A DNA stretch of 64,000 nucleotides from Bog-756 sp963741055 (GTDB lineage Bacteria > Actinomycetota > Acidimicrobiia > Acidimicrobiales > RAAP-2), in NCBI GenBank assembly GCA_963741055.1, contig CAVUGU010000020.1, positions 1 through 64,000 on the forward strand. Reading direction: 5' to 3'. Position 1 is the stretch's first letter; the number at the start of each line of letters is the position of its first letter. The notes beneath the pieces were generated by a model that saw only the letters and a program-made list of their open reading frames with translations, was not told the DNA's origin and ran no database searches. Positions 28,518 through 37,683 of this stretch are shown in pieces. The translations under genes were made by a program, and so were the position numbers.

Positions 28518-29693
28518 CTACCCGCGCCTCATGCGGCCCGACCCCGAGCGCGGGGGCTGCTCGAGGAGCGGCTCGAGCAGTGAGAGCCATCGCGCCGCGA
28601 CCGCGTCGAGGCTGAAGTGGGCGAGACAGTGCTCGCGCGCGGCGCGTCCCATCTTCGAACGCAAATCGGGGTCGGCGAGCAGGCGGTCCGTGGCCGCGAC
28701 CATCGCGTCGACATCGTCGACCTCGACCACGAATCCGGTCTCACCGTCCTTCACGATGGACGCGACACCGGGCACTGCGGTCGCCACGGTGGGCAGACCG
28801 GAAAGCCCGGCTTCGATCAATACGCCGGGCATCCCTTCGCCGGCGGGCGCGCTCGGGAAGACGAACACGTCCGCGCGGCGCAAACGCTCCGCCACGTCCT
28901 GTCGGAGTCCGACCAGCTCGACTCGCGCGGCGCGCGCGGGTTCACGCAGCTCGTCGCGGAGCACCCCGTCCCCGATCACCTCGGCCTCGAAGACCGCGTC
29001 CCGCGCACGCAGGGCGGCAGCCAACTCGATGAACTTGTCGGGTCGCTTCCCCGCGGTGAGCGCACCGACGAAGGTGAGAAGCGGGGGAGCGGCACCGACC
29101 GGGTCAGGTGCCGGATGGAACACCGCCGGGTCGCGGCCGTTCGGGGCGAGCTGGACCCGGTCGGACGGCACGCCGAAGCGTTCGACGCACTCGTCGGCCA
29201 CCTCCTCGCCTTCGGCCGCCACCACGTCGGCCCGTCGGACGAGCGAGCGCCACAGGTCGAGCTGGAGACGCCGTCCCGATCCGGAGTAGGTCCCGATCGC
29301 GTAATAGGCGAGGGGCTGACGCCGGCCCGCCAGGGCGGGGACCAGGTACTTGAGGGGCTCGCTCCCGTGGGCCACGACGAGCGCCGGCGCCAGGTGGAGG
29401 AGGAACCGGCGAAGAGCCAGCACGAGACGCGGATCGAAGCCGACCGCCGGATTGTCGCCGCCGGGATGATCGAGTGCGAGATCGGCGACGACGTCGCCCG
29501 GCCCGTCGAAGAGGCTCAGGACCCGGTGACGCCGGATGCCCGGCCGGTCGAGGTGGTCGGCGAGCGCACGGGCCTCCCGCTGGGCGCCACGTGCGCGCCG
29601 CGTCGGGATGACATGGAGGACGAGTGGAGCCACCTCCACCGGATGTTCGGCATCGGTGCCGCGGCTCGAACGGTCGTTGTTTCGCTCGGTCAT
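28518..29693 (-). CDS. GT4 glycosyltransferase
   Basis: A 391-residue GT-B enzyme. The N-terminal domain has VLHVIPTRRARGAQREA, and the C-terminal domain has TFVGALTAGKRPDKFIELA followed by VFVFPSAPAGEGMPGVLIEAG, the EX7E-type donor-phosphate motif of GT4. The Gln-Arg-Glu after RGA replaces the GGAE glycine pair usual in the family, a minor oddity. It probably adds one sugar to the repeat unit. ATG 29693 begins MTERNNDRSS; an in-frame ATG 34 codons upstream lacks similarity. Confidence 0.85.
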   Translation of the reverse strand: MTERNNDRSSRGTDAEHPVEVAPLVLHVIPTRRARGAQREARALADHLDRPGIRRHRVLSLFDGPGDVVADLALDHPGGDNPAVGFDPRLVLALRRFLLHLAPALVVAHGSEPLKYLVPALAGRRQPLAYYAIGTYSGSGRRLQLDLWRSLVRRADVVAAEGEEVADECVERFGVPSDRVQLAPNGRDPAVFHPAPDPVGAAPPLLTFVGALTAGKRPDKFIELAAALRARDAVFEAEVIGDGVLRDELREPARAARVELVGLRQDVAERLRRADVFVFPSAPAGEGMPGVLIEAGLSGLPTVATAVPGVASIVKDGETGFVVEVDDVDAMVAATDRLLADPDLRSKMGRAAREHCLAHFSLDAVAARWLSLLEPLLEQPPRSGSGRMRRG

Positions 29694-29845
29694 CGCACGG
29701 GCCCCCTGCCGTCGCCTGCCCTCACGGCGGCGAGACCCTACCAGGCAGGTCGACGACGCCTGCTCCACTACCATCGTGCGCTCGAAGGAGGGCACCTACC
29801 GCAGCGCCGGGCTCGACGGCCCTCCGCCGACGGCGGGGGACGTCG

Positions 29846-31060
29846 ATGAGGACGCTGGTGATCGCAGGTGACTGGCCGTGGCCGGGCGACACGGGCTCTC
29901 GGCTTCGGCTGGCGATGGTGCTGCGCGGCCTGCTCCGGAACGGACCGACCGAACTGGTGTCGGTGGTCTCGAAGTTCCGCTCGGATTTCGATCCCGCCGA
30001 CGACCACTTCGGTCTCGCGTCGGCAGTTCGACTGGGCTACGACAATCGGACTCCGCGCGCGCTCGGTCTCACGTCCACGTTGGTGCGACCGTCGATGCCG
30101 ATCGGCCTGCCCTGGCGGGATCGCGACGAGGTGGAGCGGGCACTTGCCGCCCACCGCGGGTCGGACCACGACCTGATCTGGGTCTTCGGGGCCCGCTCGT
30201 GGGTGCTCGCCGGCGAGCCCGGCCAGCCCGTCGTCGTCGATCTCGACGATCTCGAGGACCAGAAGATCGCGGCCCGTCTGGCGGTGCCACGACCGCCCGG
30301 TTCCTCTCCCGAACAGCGGCTGCGGCAGGTCGCGTCGGTTGCCGTCGCCGAAGAGGAGATGCGCCGGTGGCGGAGCCTCCACCGGCGGATCGGCCGGAAG
30401 TCCTCGGCGGTCGTCGTCTGCAGCCAACTCGACGCCGAGCGCGCCCGCGCCCACGGCGTCGCGGGGGCGGCGGTCATCCCGAACGGCTATCCCCTGGTCG
30501 AGCGACCGGTCGGGCGGATCACGGTGAACCCGGCACCGGTCGTCCTCTTCCAGGGTCTGCTCACCTACCCGGCCAACGTCGCAGCCGCCAGGTGGCTGGC
30601 CGAGGAGGTCGCCCCCGCGCTGCGAGCCATCGTGCCCGACGCCCGCGTCCGTCTGGTCGGCAAGCACCATCCCGACCTCGCAGAGCTCGACGACCCGCCC
30701 CGGGTGTCCCTCGTCGGTCGCGTCCCCGAGATCGCGGACGAGCTGGCGAAGGCCGACCTGGTCGTCGTCCCGGTCCGCTACGGGAGCGGGACCCGGCTCA
30801 AGATCCTCGAGGCGTTCGCCCACCGGGTTCCGGTGGTGTCGACCAGCCTCGGAGCCGAAGGGTTGGGAGTCGAGGACGGGGTCCACCTCTTGCTCGGCGA
30901 TACGGCGCCCGCGCTCGCGGCTGCATGTGCACGTCTGCTCGGCGACGATGCCCTCCGCGCGGACATCACCGAGCGTGCGCACGCGCTCTTCCTCCAGCGG
31001 TTCCAGAGTGACGTCGTCGAGGAGCAGATCGCCCGTCTCGCACGACGCGTCTCGCGGTGA
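29846..31060 (+). CDS. GT4 glycosyltransferase
   Basis: A 404-residue GT-B enzyme. It begins LVIAGDWPWPGDTGSRLRL, has VVLFQGLLTYPANVAAARWL at the start of the second domain and GSGTRLKILEAFAHRVPVVST as donor-binding motif. It is a close paralogue of the broken gene at 9148-10420, sharing the GDxxPWPxxTGS start and the same RLKILEAFAHRVPVVST block, but intact. The two copies probably act on related acceptors. It diverges from the GT4 gene at 28518-29693 and converges with the one at 31080-32249. Confidence 0.88.
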   Translation: MRTLVIAGDWPWPGDTGSRLRLAMVLRGLLRNGPTELVSVVSKFRSDFDPADDHFGLASAVRLGYDNRTPRALGLTSTLVRPSMPIGLPWRDRDEVERALAAHRGSDHDLIWVFGARSWVLAGEPGQPVVVDLDDLEDQKIAARLAVPRPPGSSPEQRLRQVASVAVAEEEMRRWRSLHRRIGRKSSAVVVCSQLDAERARAHGVAGAAVIPNGYPLVERPVGRITVNPAPVVLFQGLLTYPANVAAARWLAEEVAPALRAIVPDARVRLVGKHHPDLAELDDPPRVSLVGRVPEIADELAKADLVVVPVRYGSGTRLKILEAFAHRVPVVSTSLGAEGLGVEDGVHLLLGDTAPALAAACARLLGDDALRADITERAHALFLQRFQSDVVEEQIARLARRVSR

Positions 31061-31079
31061 CCCGACCTCTCCCCTGAGC

Positions 31080-32249
31080 TCAGGATCGCCGCCCGAGGGC
31101 CCGGCGGTAGAGGGTCTCGATCTCGCTGCGGGCGCGGGCGATGTCGAAACGGGTGCTGTCGGCTGCCGCCTGCTTGCCCAACCGTTCGCGAACCCCGCGG
31201 TCGGCCGACAGCCGCTCGAGCGCGTCGGCGAGGAGATCCGGTCGGCCCGGCGGCACGACCAGTCCGTTCACGTCGTCGGTGATCACCTGCGGGACGCCCC
31301 CGACCGCGGTCGCCACGATCGGGGCGCCCACGCTGGTCGCCTCCATCAGCACGACGGGCAGTCCTTCCTGGTGGGAGGGCAGCACCACGACGTCGGCGGC
31401 GGTCATCAGCGCCAAGGTGTCGTCGCGGTGGCCGAGGAAGCGGAACCGGCCGTCGAGCCCGAGCTGGCGCCGGCGCGCCGCCAGCTCCTCCTCGAGCGGC
31501 CCGCTGCCGGCCGCCACGAACCGGATGGGCACCTCGCGATCGCCGAGCAGATGCGCGGTTTGGAGCAACACGTCGTAGCCCTTCTCCGCGCGCAGGCCGG
31601 CCACGGTCACCGCGAGCAGATCGCCGGAGGGGATTTCGAGCTCGCTGCGGATGGCCGCCCGTAGGTGGTCGCGCTGATCGGCCATGGCGCGCGACGCCGA
31701 GAGGTCGACCCCGTGTACCACCACCTGCGCGTGTCCCTGCAACCGATGGGGGAGCGCGTCGAATGCGGCATCGGAGACGGCGATCAGTCCGCGGTCTCGC
31801 GAGATCGTCGCCCCGTTGAGCGCTTTGACCAGCGGGGACACCTTGTTCCACAAACTGTGCTCGGTGTAGAGGGTGATCGGCTGTTTGTCCCTCGGCAAGG
31901 TGGCGACCACCGGGCGGCCGAGCGCGGCGGTCATCGGGAGATGGAAGTGGACGATGTCGAATTCGCCGGCGACGAGCAGCCTCCGGAACGCGGGCAGCCA
32001 GCGCCAGTCGAGGTTGGAGGTCGCCCCGAGCGAATGGACCGGGACTCCTTGCGATCGGATGACCGGCGCAAGGGTGTCTGCATCGGCCAGCACGTGGGCC
32101 ACCTCGTACTCGAAGGCGTCGTCCCCACGGCCGCCGACCAGGTCGGCGAGGAGATGCTCGGCACCCCCCGGCCCGAGGGTCTTGATCGCCAGCAGCACGC
32201 GGACCTGGCTGGTCGACCCCGGAGTGTCTGGCTCCCCTCGTGCCGTCAC
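31080..32249 (-). CDS. GT4 glycosyltransferase
   Basis: A 389-residue GT-B enzyme. The N-terminus carries LLAIKTLGPGGAEHLLADL with the intact GGAE glycine motif, then a DIVHFHLP strand, VAGLRAEKGYDVLLQ, and the EX7E element in LPSHQEGLPVVLMEATSVGAP. IVATAVGGVPQVI and GLVVPPG are also standard. It resembles WcaL/EpsF-type capsule glycosyltransferases; the sugar donor cannot be told. The GTG at 32249 leaves a short polar N-terminus. Confidence 0.9.
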   Translation of the reverse strand: MTARGEPDTPGSTSQVRVLLAIKTLGPGGAEHLLADLVGGRGDDAFEYEVAHVLADADTLAPVIRSQGVPVHSLGATSNLDWRWLPAFRRLLVAGEFDIVHFHLPMTAALGRPVVATLPRDKQPITLYTEHSLWNKVSPLVKALNGATISRDRGLIAVSDAAFDALPHRLQGHAQVVVHGVDLSASRAMADQRDHLRAAIRSELEIPSGDLLAVTVAGLRAEKGYDVLLQTAHLLGDREVPIRFVAAGSGPLEEELAARRRQLGLDGRFRFLGHRDDTLALMTAADVVVLPSHQEGLPVVLMEATSVGAPIVATAVGGVPQVITDDVNGLVVPPGRPDLLADALERLSADRGVRERLGKQAAADSTRFDIARARSEIETLYRRALGRRS

Positions 32250-32377
32250 GGCCAGATGTTACCGGCGCGATCACCCACTCCGAGGTGGCCCAAACGCTGT
32301 GACCTGCGATACCCTTATTGTCCGCGTTGGGGAGGCGCCGCCGGCTCTGTGGCGGCCGAGGGGGGTAGTTTCGTCCG

Positions 32378-33361
32378 ATGACGAGTCCTGACTATTCAGG
32401 CGGTGGCACCCTCGTGCTCACCGATCTCTCGGCGATTCCCGACGAGCCGCCCGACGAGCTCCTCTACACCCACAAGGTCCGCTTCGTCGACTCGGCCCGG
32501 TCGCTGTGGGCGCATCGAGAGATCATCTACACGCTGGCCGAACGCGACTTCCGCTCCCAGTACAAGCAGGCGACCCTCGGCGTCACCTGGGCCCTGATCA
32601 CCCCGGTGCCCACCCTGGTGATCTTCACGGTCGTGTTCTCGAAGGTGAAGGCGTTCGGCAGCGAGGGCCTGCCCTACGCGCTGTTCGCCTTCGTCGGCAT
32701 CCTGTGCTGGAGCTTCTTCTCGACCGCCCTCGGCAACGGCGGCAACGCGCTCCTGACCAACAAGGCCCTGCTGGCGAAGACCCAGTTCCCGAGGGAGTGC
32801 TTCACCCTCGAGATGATGCTGCTGAGCGCCGTGAACACCGTCGTCTCGTGGATCCCGCTGGCCCTGCTGTTCGTCATCTTCGGACGTGCGCCGGCTCTGA
32901 CCACCTTGTTCGTTCCCCTGTTCATGGTCGTCGAGATCGTCTTCGCCGCCGGAATCACACTGGCCATCTCGAGCATGGTCATCCAGATGCGCGACCTGGT
33001 GCAGGTGCTGCCGATCATCATCTCGCTCGGCCTGTTCCTGACGCCGGTGATCTGGCCCTACTCGAAGATCCCGACCAACTACCACATCGCGGGCGGCAGC
33101 CACGTGCACGCGGTGATCCAGAACGGCCACGTCGTGCACGCCGCCCACTGGGTGGGTGGGTTCACCATCAACCTCCAGATCGTCTACGGCTTCTTCAACC
33201 CGCTCGGCCCGGTGATCGACAACGCCCGCCGAACGATGCTCCTCGGTCAGTACCCCGACTGGCCGATCGTCGCCGCGGCCACCATCGGGGCGGCTCTCTA
33301 CCTGGTCTTCGGCTATCGGCTCTTCAAGCGGCTGGAGGTGAACTTTGCCGACATTGCCTAG
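32378..33361 (+). CDS. Polysaccharide ABC exporter permease (Wzm/TagG-like)
   Basis: A 327-residue inner-membrane protein of the ABC-2 type. An N-terminal amphipathic region precedes DFRSQYKQATLGVTWALITP, the family's first-helix signature, and six TM segments follow, with GLFLTPVIWPYSKIP near the end. It forms the channel half of an exporter for lipid-linked glycan, as in O-antigen or teichoic acid systems. An ATP-binding partner starts immediately after its TAG stop. The 128 bp upstream separates it from a divergent GT4. Confidence 0.92.
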   Translation: MTSPDYSGGGTLVLTDLSAIPDEPPDELLYTHKVRFVDSARSLWAHREIIYTLAERDFRSQYKQATLGVTWALITPVPTLVIFTVVFSKVKAFGSEGLPYALFAFVGILCWSFFSTALGNGGNALLTNKALLAKTQFPRECFTLEMMLLSAVNTVVSWIPLALLFVIFGRAPALTTLFVPLFMVVEIVFAAGITLAISSMVIQMRDLVQVLPIIISLGLFLTPVIWPYSKIPTNYHIAGGSHVHAVIQNGHVVHAAHWVGGFTINLQIVYGFFNPLGPVIDNARRTMLLGQYPDWPIVAAATIGAALYLVFGYRLFKRLEVNFADIA

Positions 33362-33364
33362 CGC

Positions 33365-34550
33365 TTGCCGACGGCACCATCCAGGTCGAGCACGTCTGGA
33401 AGAGGTTCCGCGCCGACCGGACGGTCCCCAAGTTCTACGACCAGATGAAGCGGTTCGGGAAGTCGATCGGAAAGCGCGGCCGCCACGAGTACCGCTGGGT
33501 CCTGAAGGACGTCAACCTGGAGGTGGAGCCCGGGGGGACGCATGGCGCTGGTCGGGATCAACGGTTCCGGCAAGACCACGCTGCTCAAGATCATCAGCCA
33601 GGTGACCTACCAGACGGCCGGCCGGTGCTCGGTGGCGGGGCGGATCGGCGCGCTGCTCGGCGTGACCAGCGGGATCCAGCCGGAGCTGACCGGTCGGGAG
33701 AACGTCTTCCTCTACGGCACCGTGCTCGGAATGTCCCGGGCGGCCATCCGGCAGCGCTTCGACGAGATCGTCGAGTTCGCCGAGCTCTCCGATGCCATCG
33801 ACCGGCAGGTCAAGTTCTATTCGATGGGCATGCAGATGCGGCTCGGCTTCTCCATCGCCGCGTTTCTCGAGCCGGACATCTTCTTGGTCGACGAGGTGCT
33901 CTCGGTCGGTGACGCCAACTTCCAGCAGAAATGCCTGCGACGGATCGGCGAGGTGGTCAGGAACGGCACCACCCTGCATCTACGTCTCCCACGATCTCGC
34001 GTCGGTCGAGGCGTCGTGCGAGCGGGCGATCTGGCTGGCCGACGCGGTGGTGCAGGCGGCAGGGCCGACCAAACAGGTGGTCACCAAGTACCGCGCCGCG
34101 GTCGAGCAGAACGCGGCGCTCGCCACCTCCAACGAAGGCGTGGTGCAGGTGCTGAAGGTGGACATCAACGCGGCCGACGGCGGCCAGGTGCGCTCCGAGG
34201 AGGACGTCGAGATCCGACTCACCCTCAACTCCCCCGAGGCCTTCGACGCGAACTTCTTCATCGGCGTGTCGCAGGGCACCGCCTTCCCCATGTTCATCGT
34301 CCGCCACAGCGGATCGTTTCCCGCAGGCGACTTCGAGGTCCGCTGCGTGCTGCGCCACCTTCCGCTCGGCAAGGGCCGCTACTCGCTCTGGCCGGCCATG
34401 TCCGGCCATCTCCGAGGGAAGGGGAAGCCGCTGCTGCCGTGGCGGCCGGTGACCTCCTTCGAGGTGATGGGACCGGACCTGCCGAGCCTTCCGGAAGGCG
34501 TCATGGTGTTCTCGCCCGTCTACGTCGGCGCCAACTGGAAGGTGAGCTGA
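33365..34550 (+). CDS. Polysaccharide ABC exporter ATPase (Wzt-like), two frame breaks
   Basis: A composite of about 395 residues. The N-terminus reads GTIQVEHVWKRFRADR; no usable start codon is in frame with it, and the nearest TTG (33365) is one base off. After a break near 33537 (ACGCATGG where ACGATGG fits), Walker A is GINGSGKTT, the signature is YSMGMQMRLGFS, and Walker B is DIFLVDEVLSVGD. After a second break near 33970 comes IYVSHDLASVE, then a C-terminal Wzt-type sugar-binding domain (residues about 260-395). It powers the Wzm-like permease; the extra domain would read the glycan's end. Confidence 0.82.
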
Positions 34551-34561
34551 CCCCGATCGCC

Positions 34562-34575
34562 GCCTTGGCCAAGGC
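34562..34575. terminator. Palindromic candidate bidirectional terminator
   Basis: GCCTTGGCCAAGGC is a 14-bp perfect palindrome between the convergent ends of the Wzt-like gene and a GT2 gene. Outside it, CGCC and GGCG arms allow the hairpin to grow. There is no T run, and as a self-complementary sequence its loop would be minimal, so this is a weak call based on position. Confidence 0.3.
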
Positions 34576-34599
34576 CTGAAGAGCGGCGTCGTCCCGGGT

Positions 34600-35439
34600 T
34601 CAGGGGAAGAACACGCGCAACCTCGCGGACGCTTGCAAACGCCCGATGCGCATACCCGCCGCGTGGACCCACTGGTTCCGCATCGACCCCGCCCGGGTGG
34701 CAGAGGGGAGGTGGACGGCCAGCCAGGCCCACGACCGGGCGGCACCGACCAGGTCGGGCCTGGCCCCCTCCGCGCGATGGCGCCGGTAGAGCTCGGGTGC
34801 GCTCCACCCGTAGGTGAGCCCGTGGTGGAAGACGCCACCGGGCTCCGGATGCTCGCGTTTCGCCACCACCGCGTCGTCTGCCACCCCGAAGCGGTAGCCG
34901 CGCAGCTGCAGCCGCCAGCAGAGGTCGACGTCCTCGCCGACGAACAGCTCCTCGACGAAGCCGCCGGCCTCCTCGAAGACGCTCCTTCGAACGGCGAGGT
35001 TGGCGCCGATGCCCGCCGGAAGGAAGCCGAGCTGGCGCATCGCCGCCGGTTTCGGCTCGACCGGGTCGCGTCCGTTGAGGGAACAGAAGTCGAAGACGCC
35101 GGCCACCACGTCGGCCCGTTCCAACGCCGCGGCAATTGCGGCCAGCCAGCCCGGCGAGACGAGGTCGTCGGCGTCGCAGAATGCGAGCAACGTCCCACGT
35201 GCCGCATCCACGCCGATGTTGCGCGCCGCCCCGGGGCCGAGGCGCGCCGACGCGTCGACGACCCGGAACCTCGGGTCGCGTGCCGACCACTCGCGTGCCA
35301 CCTCGACGCTCGAATCGGTCGATCCGTTGTCGGCGACGACGACCTCCCACTCGAGGTCGCCTTCCTGGGCAGCGAGGGCTTCGAGCTGGGCGGGAAGCCA
35401 CGGCATCGCGTCGCGCACCGGTACCACGACGGTGATCAT
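34600..35439 (-). CDS. GT2 family glycosyltransferase
   Basis: A 279-residue GT-A enzyme. It starts with ITVVVPVRDAMPWLPAQLEAL, has VVVADNGSTDSS, and the metal-binding acidic motif is LLAFCDADDLVSPGW. GEDVDLCWRLQLRGYRFGV is the conserved ED motif with the catalytic base. It most resembles rhamnosyl- or galactosyltransferases of capsule clusters. A long open frame extends past 35439, but the ATG there gives a typical GT2 start. It lies head-to-head with another GT2 at 35596. Confidence 0.88.
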   Translation of the reverse strand: MITVVVPVRDAMPWLPAQLEALAAQEGDLEWEVVVADNGSTDSSVEVAREWSARDPRFRVVDASARLGPGAARNIGVDAARGTLLAFCDADDLVSPGWLAAIAAALERADVVAGVFDFCSLNGRDPVEPKPAAMRQLGFLPAGIGANLAVRRSVFEEAGGFVEELFVGEDVDLCWRLQLRGYRFGVADDAVVAKREHPEPGGVFHHGLTYGWSAPELYRRHRAEGARPDLVGAARSWAWLAVHLPSATRAGSMRNQWVHAAGMRIGRLQASARLRVFFP

Positions 35440-35595
35440 GCGCGTGCGTGTCCGTCCCGCTCACGCTCGTTCGCCACGGTGCCCTCGAGTTCCACGCCAC
35501 GCCCCCTACGCCGCCCGACGAGCCTGCCGTGCGGTGTGCCGACCGCTCGCGAGCAGGTCGAACGTGGCGGTTAGCCTACCGTCGGTGAGGGCGCG

Positions 35596-36645
35596 ATGAC
35601 CGCCGACGAGAGCACGGCGACCGCCGGCGACGAAGGTGCGACGACGCGGGACGCGACCGACGGGCCGAAACCGAACCGCGCGCCTCCCCGGTCGGTGACC
35701 GCGGTGGTCCTCACCCACATGCGCCCCCGGCTCGCCGGCGAAGTGACCCGCTCGTTGCTCGAGGTAGAAGGGTTCGCTCCGGATCGGGTCGTGGTGGTCG
35801 TCAACGGGGTCGGGGGGCTCGACGACCCGGAACTCGAGGCGAGGGTTCGGATGGTCCGCCTTCCGGTCAACCTCGGACCGGCAGGGGGTTTCCGGGCCGG
35901 CCTGCTCGAGGCCTTCTCGGACCCCGACACCCGATGGGCCTACCTCTGCGAGGACGACGTGAGTCTCTTCGCACTGCCCGCGCCGCGGCTCGGGGCTCTC
36001 GTCGAACGGGTCGAGGGGCTCGGCTCGGGTGATCCGGAGGGACGACCGGTCGGAGCGGTCGTCGCCTACGGGAGGCGCTTCGTCGGCCGAGGTACCCACA
36101 CGGTCAACGTCGTCCCCGAGGCCGGCGCGCCGAGCGACCTCACCCAGGTCGACGTCGCCTGCTGGGGCGCGACCCTCGTTTCGAGAGCGGTGGCCGACGC
36201 GGAGGTGCTCCCCGATGCCGAATGGTTCTTCGGCCTCGAGGACTTCGACTTCTTCTGCAGGGTGCGCGAAGCCGGGTTCGACGTGCTGGTCGATGACGTC
36301 GCCGCCCGGCAGGTCGCGGAGCAACAGACCGACGAGGGCAGAGAGCGCGCGCTGCAGGCACGGCGCCCGACCGACGGCTCGGAGGCCTGGCGGCGCTACT
36401 ACCACTCGCGCAATTCGCTCGCTCTGGTGCGACGACACGGGCGGCCGAGCTGGTACGTCTGGCAGGCGGCCTACTCGGCGCGCCACCTGCAGCGGGCCGC
36501 CGGCCGGGACGAACGCGCGGCCATCGTGCACGGACTGTGGGACGGCCTCCTCGGGCGGATGGGCGAGAACCCCCGTTATGCGCGCTCGGTCGGGGAGTTC
36601 TCTCCGGCGACCGAGCCCGGCGACGCCGAGCCCGACCCGAGATAG
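35596..36645 (+). CDS. GT2 family glycosyltransferase (GlfT-like)
   Basis: A 349-residue GT-A enzyme. After a Thr/Ala-rich N-terminus comes TAVVLTHMRPRLAGEV, a NLGPAGGFRAGLLEA segment typical of galactofuranosyl- and rhamnosyltransferases, the acidic motif YLCEDDVSLF, and EWFFGLEDFDFFCRVREAG with the catalytic ED. WRRYYHSRNSLALVRRHG is also conserved in this subgroup. Its closest relative in the window is 47176-48027. The 3' end overlaps the convergent sulfotransferase by 70 bp. Confidence 0.85.
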   Translation: MTADESTATAGDEGATTRDATDGPKPNRAPPRSVTAVVLTHMRPRLAGEVTRSLLEVEGFAPDRVVVVVNGVGGLDDPELEARVRMVRLPVNLGPAGGFRAGLLEAFSDPDTRWAYLCEDDVSLFALPAPRLGALVERVEGLGSGDPEGRPVGAVVAYGRRFVGRGTHTVNVVPEAGAPSDLTQVDVACWGATLVSRAVADAEVLPDAEWFFGLEDFDFFCRVREAGFDVLVDDVAARQVAEQQTDEGRERALQARRPTDGSEAWRRYYHSRNSLALVRRHGRPSWYVWQAAYSARHLQRAAGRDERAAIVHGLWDGLLGRMGENPRYARSVGEFSPATEPGDAEPDPR

Positions 36646-37487
36646 GCGAAGTTGGGCCAAGCTGCCAGGTCGAGGTCGGGGAGGCGGGCGGCGAGCGCGG
36701 CGACGTCGGGAGCGTAGAGATCGACCAGGAGCTCGCGCACCTCGTCGTCGAGGCCGGCCCTCGGCCCCGGTCGCTCACGGGAGGGTCGCGGCTCGGGCGA
36801 CGGGGGTCGCGGCTCGAGGCCGAGGTGGCGGAAGGTGCGCTCGAGCTCGGTCTCGCGGTCGGCGACGCATCGCTCGTACTGGAGGACGAGCAACTGTTCG
36901 CGGTCGAATTCCGCGAGCCAACCGTCGAGGAGGCGGTTGTAGAAGCCACGCTCGATCGCGTCGACCACCGCGGTCGTGTCGCGTGGCGAGCCCATCCGGT
37001 CGAGGTGCGCGAGACCGGAGCGGAAGCGCTCGACGGGGTCCCGGAGCAGGAGGAGCAGCCGGGTGTCGGGGGCGGCGCGCCGCAGGAGTCGCGGCGCCCA
37101 GGGAAAGGAGAAGTAGTCGGGTGTCCATTCGCCCGCGACGGTGTTCGCGCGGCGGGGGAACCAGCCGTGGTACCGCTCGACGTCCGCGGCGGCAAAGGGG
37201 ATCGTGCCGTACCGGTCGAGGAAGTGACGCTCCTTGTGGAACCCCTGACGGGACCACACCGAGGGGTGGGCCAGGATCAGCCCGTACCACCAGGTCGTGC
37301 CCGCCTTCTGCACGCCGATGCCCACGAAGTCGGGCGGCCCGGGTCGCTCACCGGGCGCCGGCGGCGGCGGAGTCGGGTCGAATCCTTCTTCCCAGGGCGC
37401 ATAGCGGCCGAGCGCGTGGAGCACCGTTCGGCGCGCGCCGGGGGGGAGGCGGAGGAACGCCTTCCTCGCTCGATCTTGCAGAGTCAT
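36576..37487 (-). CDS. Sulfotransferase, NDST-like group, copy 1
   Basis: A 303-residue enzyme. FVGIGVQKAGTTWWYGL is the PAPS loop with its Lys intact; KERHFLDRY, GWFPRR, AGEWTPDYF and LLLLRDPVERFRSGL follow in the order of heparan-sulfate N-sulfotransferase-like enzymes. The N-terminal ALGRYAPWEEGFD segment is shared with copies at 44300-45154 and 45198-46100, showing a local paralogue family. It should sulfate an amino or hydroxyl group on a sugar. The ATG at 37487 begins MTLQDRARKAF. It lies head-to-head with asnB. Confidence 0.87.
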   Translation of the reverse strand: MTLQDRARKAFLRLPPGARRTVLHALGRYAPWEEGFDPTPPPPAPGERPGPPDFVGIGVQKAGTTWWYGLILAHPSVWSRQGFHKERHFLDRYGTIPFAAADVERYHGWFPRRANTVAGEWTPDYFSFPWAPRLLRRAAPDTRLLLLLRDPVERFRSGLAHLDRMGSPRDTTAVVDAIERGFYNRLLDGWLAEFDREQLLVLQYERCVADRETELERTFRHLGLEPRPPSPEPRPSRERPGPRAGLDDEVRELLVDLYAPDVAALAARLPDLDLAAWPNFAYLGSGSASPGSVAGENSPTERA

Positions 37488-37570
37488 CGCGACGCGGCCC
37501 CGGGCACGACGCAGGTTGCCACACACGCTCGCGGGCGACAAACAGGCGGCGACCGCGCTGCCCTCGCTGC

Positions 37571-37599
37571 TTGACACCCGAAAGTGTCGAGCCGATGAT
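37571..37599 (+). promoter_or_regulatory. Sigma70-like promoter upstream of asnB
   Basis: A perfect TTGACA (37571-37576) is followed after 17 bp by GATGAT (37594-37599), which matches the -10 consensus at four of six positions. An inverted repeat GACAC-ccgaaa-GTGTC overlaps the -35 end and could be an operator. Transcription would start about 75 bp before the asnB ATG, leaving a leader with an 8-G run. Based on consensus matching alone. Confidence 0.5.
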
Positions 37600-37683
37600 C
37601 TCGTGATGGTCGAAGCAGGGGGGGGCAAGGGGGCGTCTGCCCGCCGACGGCCTGCGCCTGCCGCTTCGACGGAGACCTGAGCG

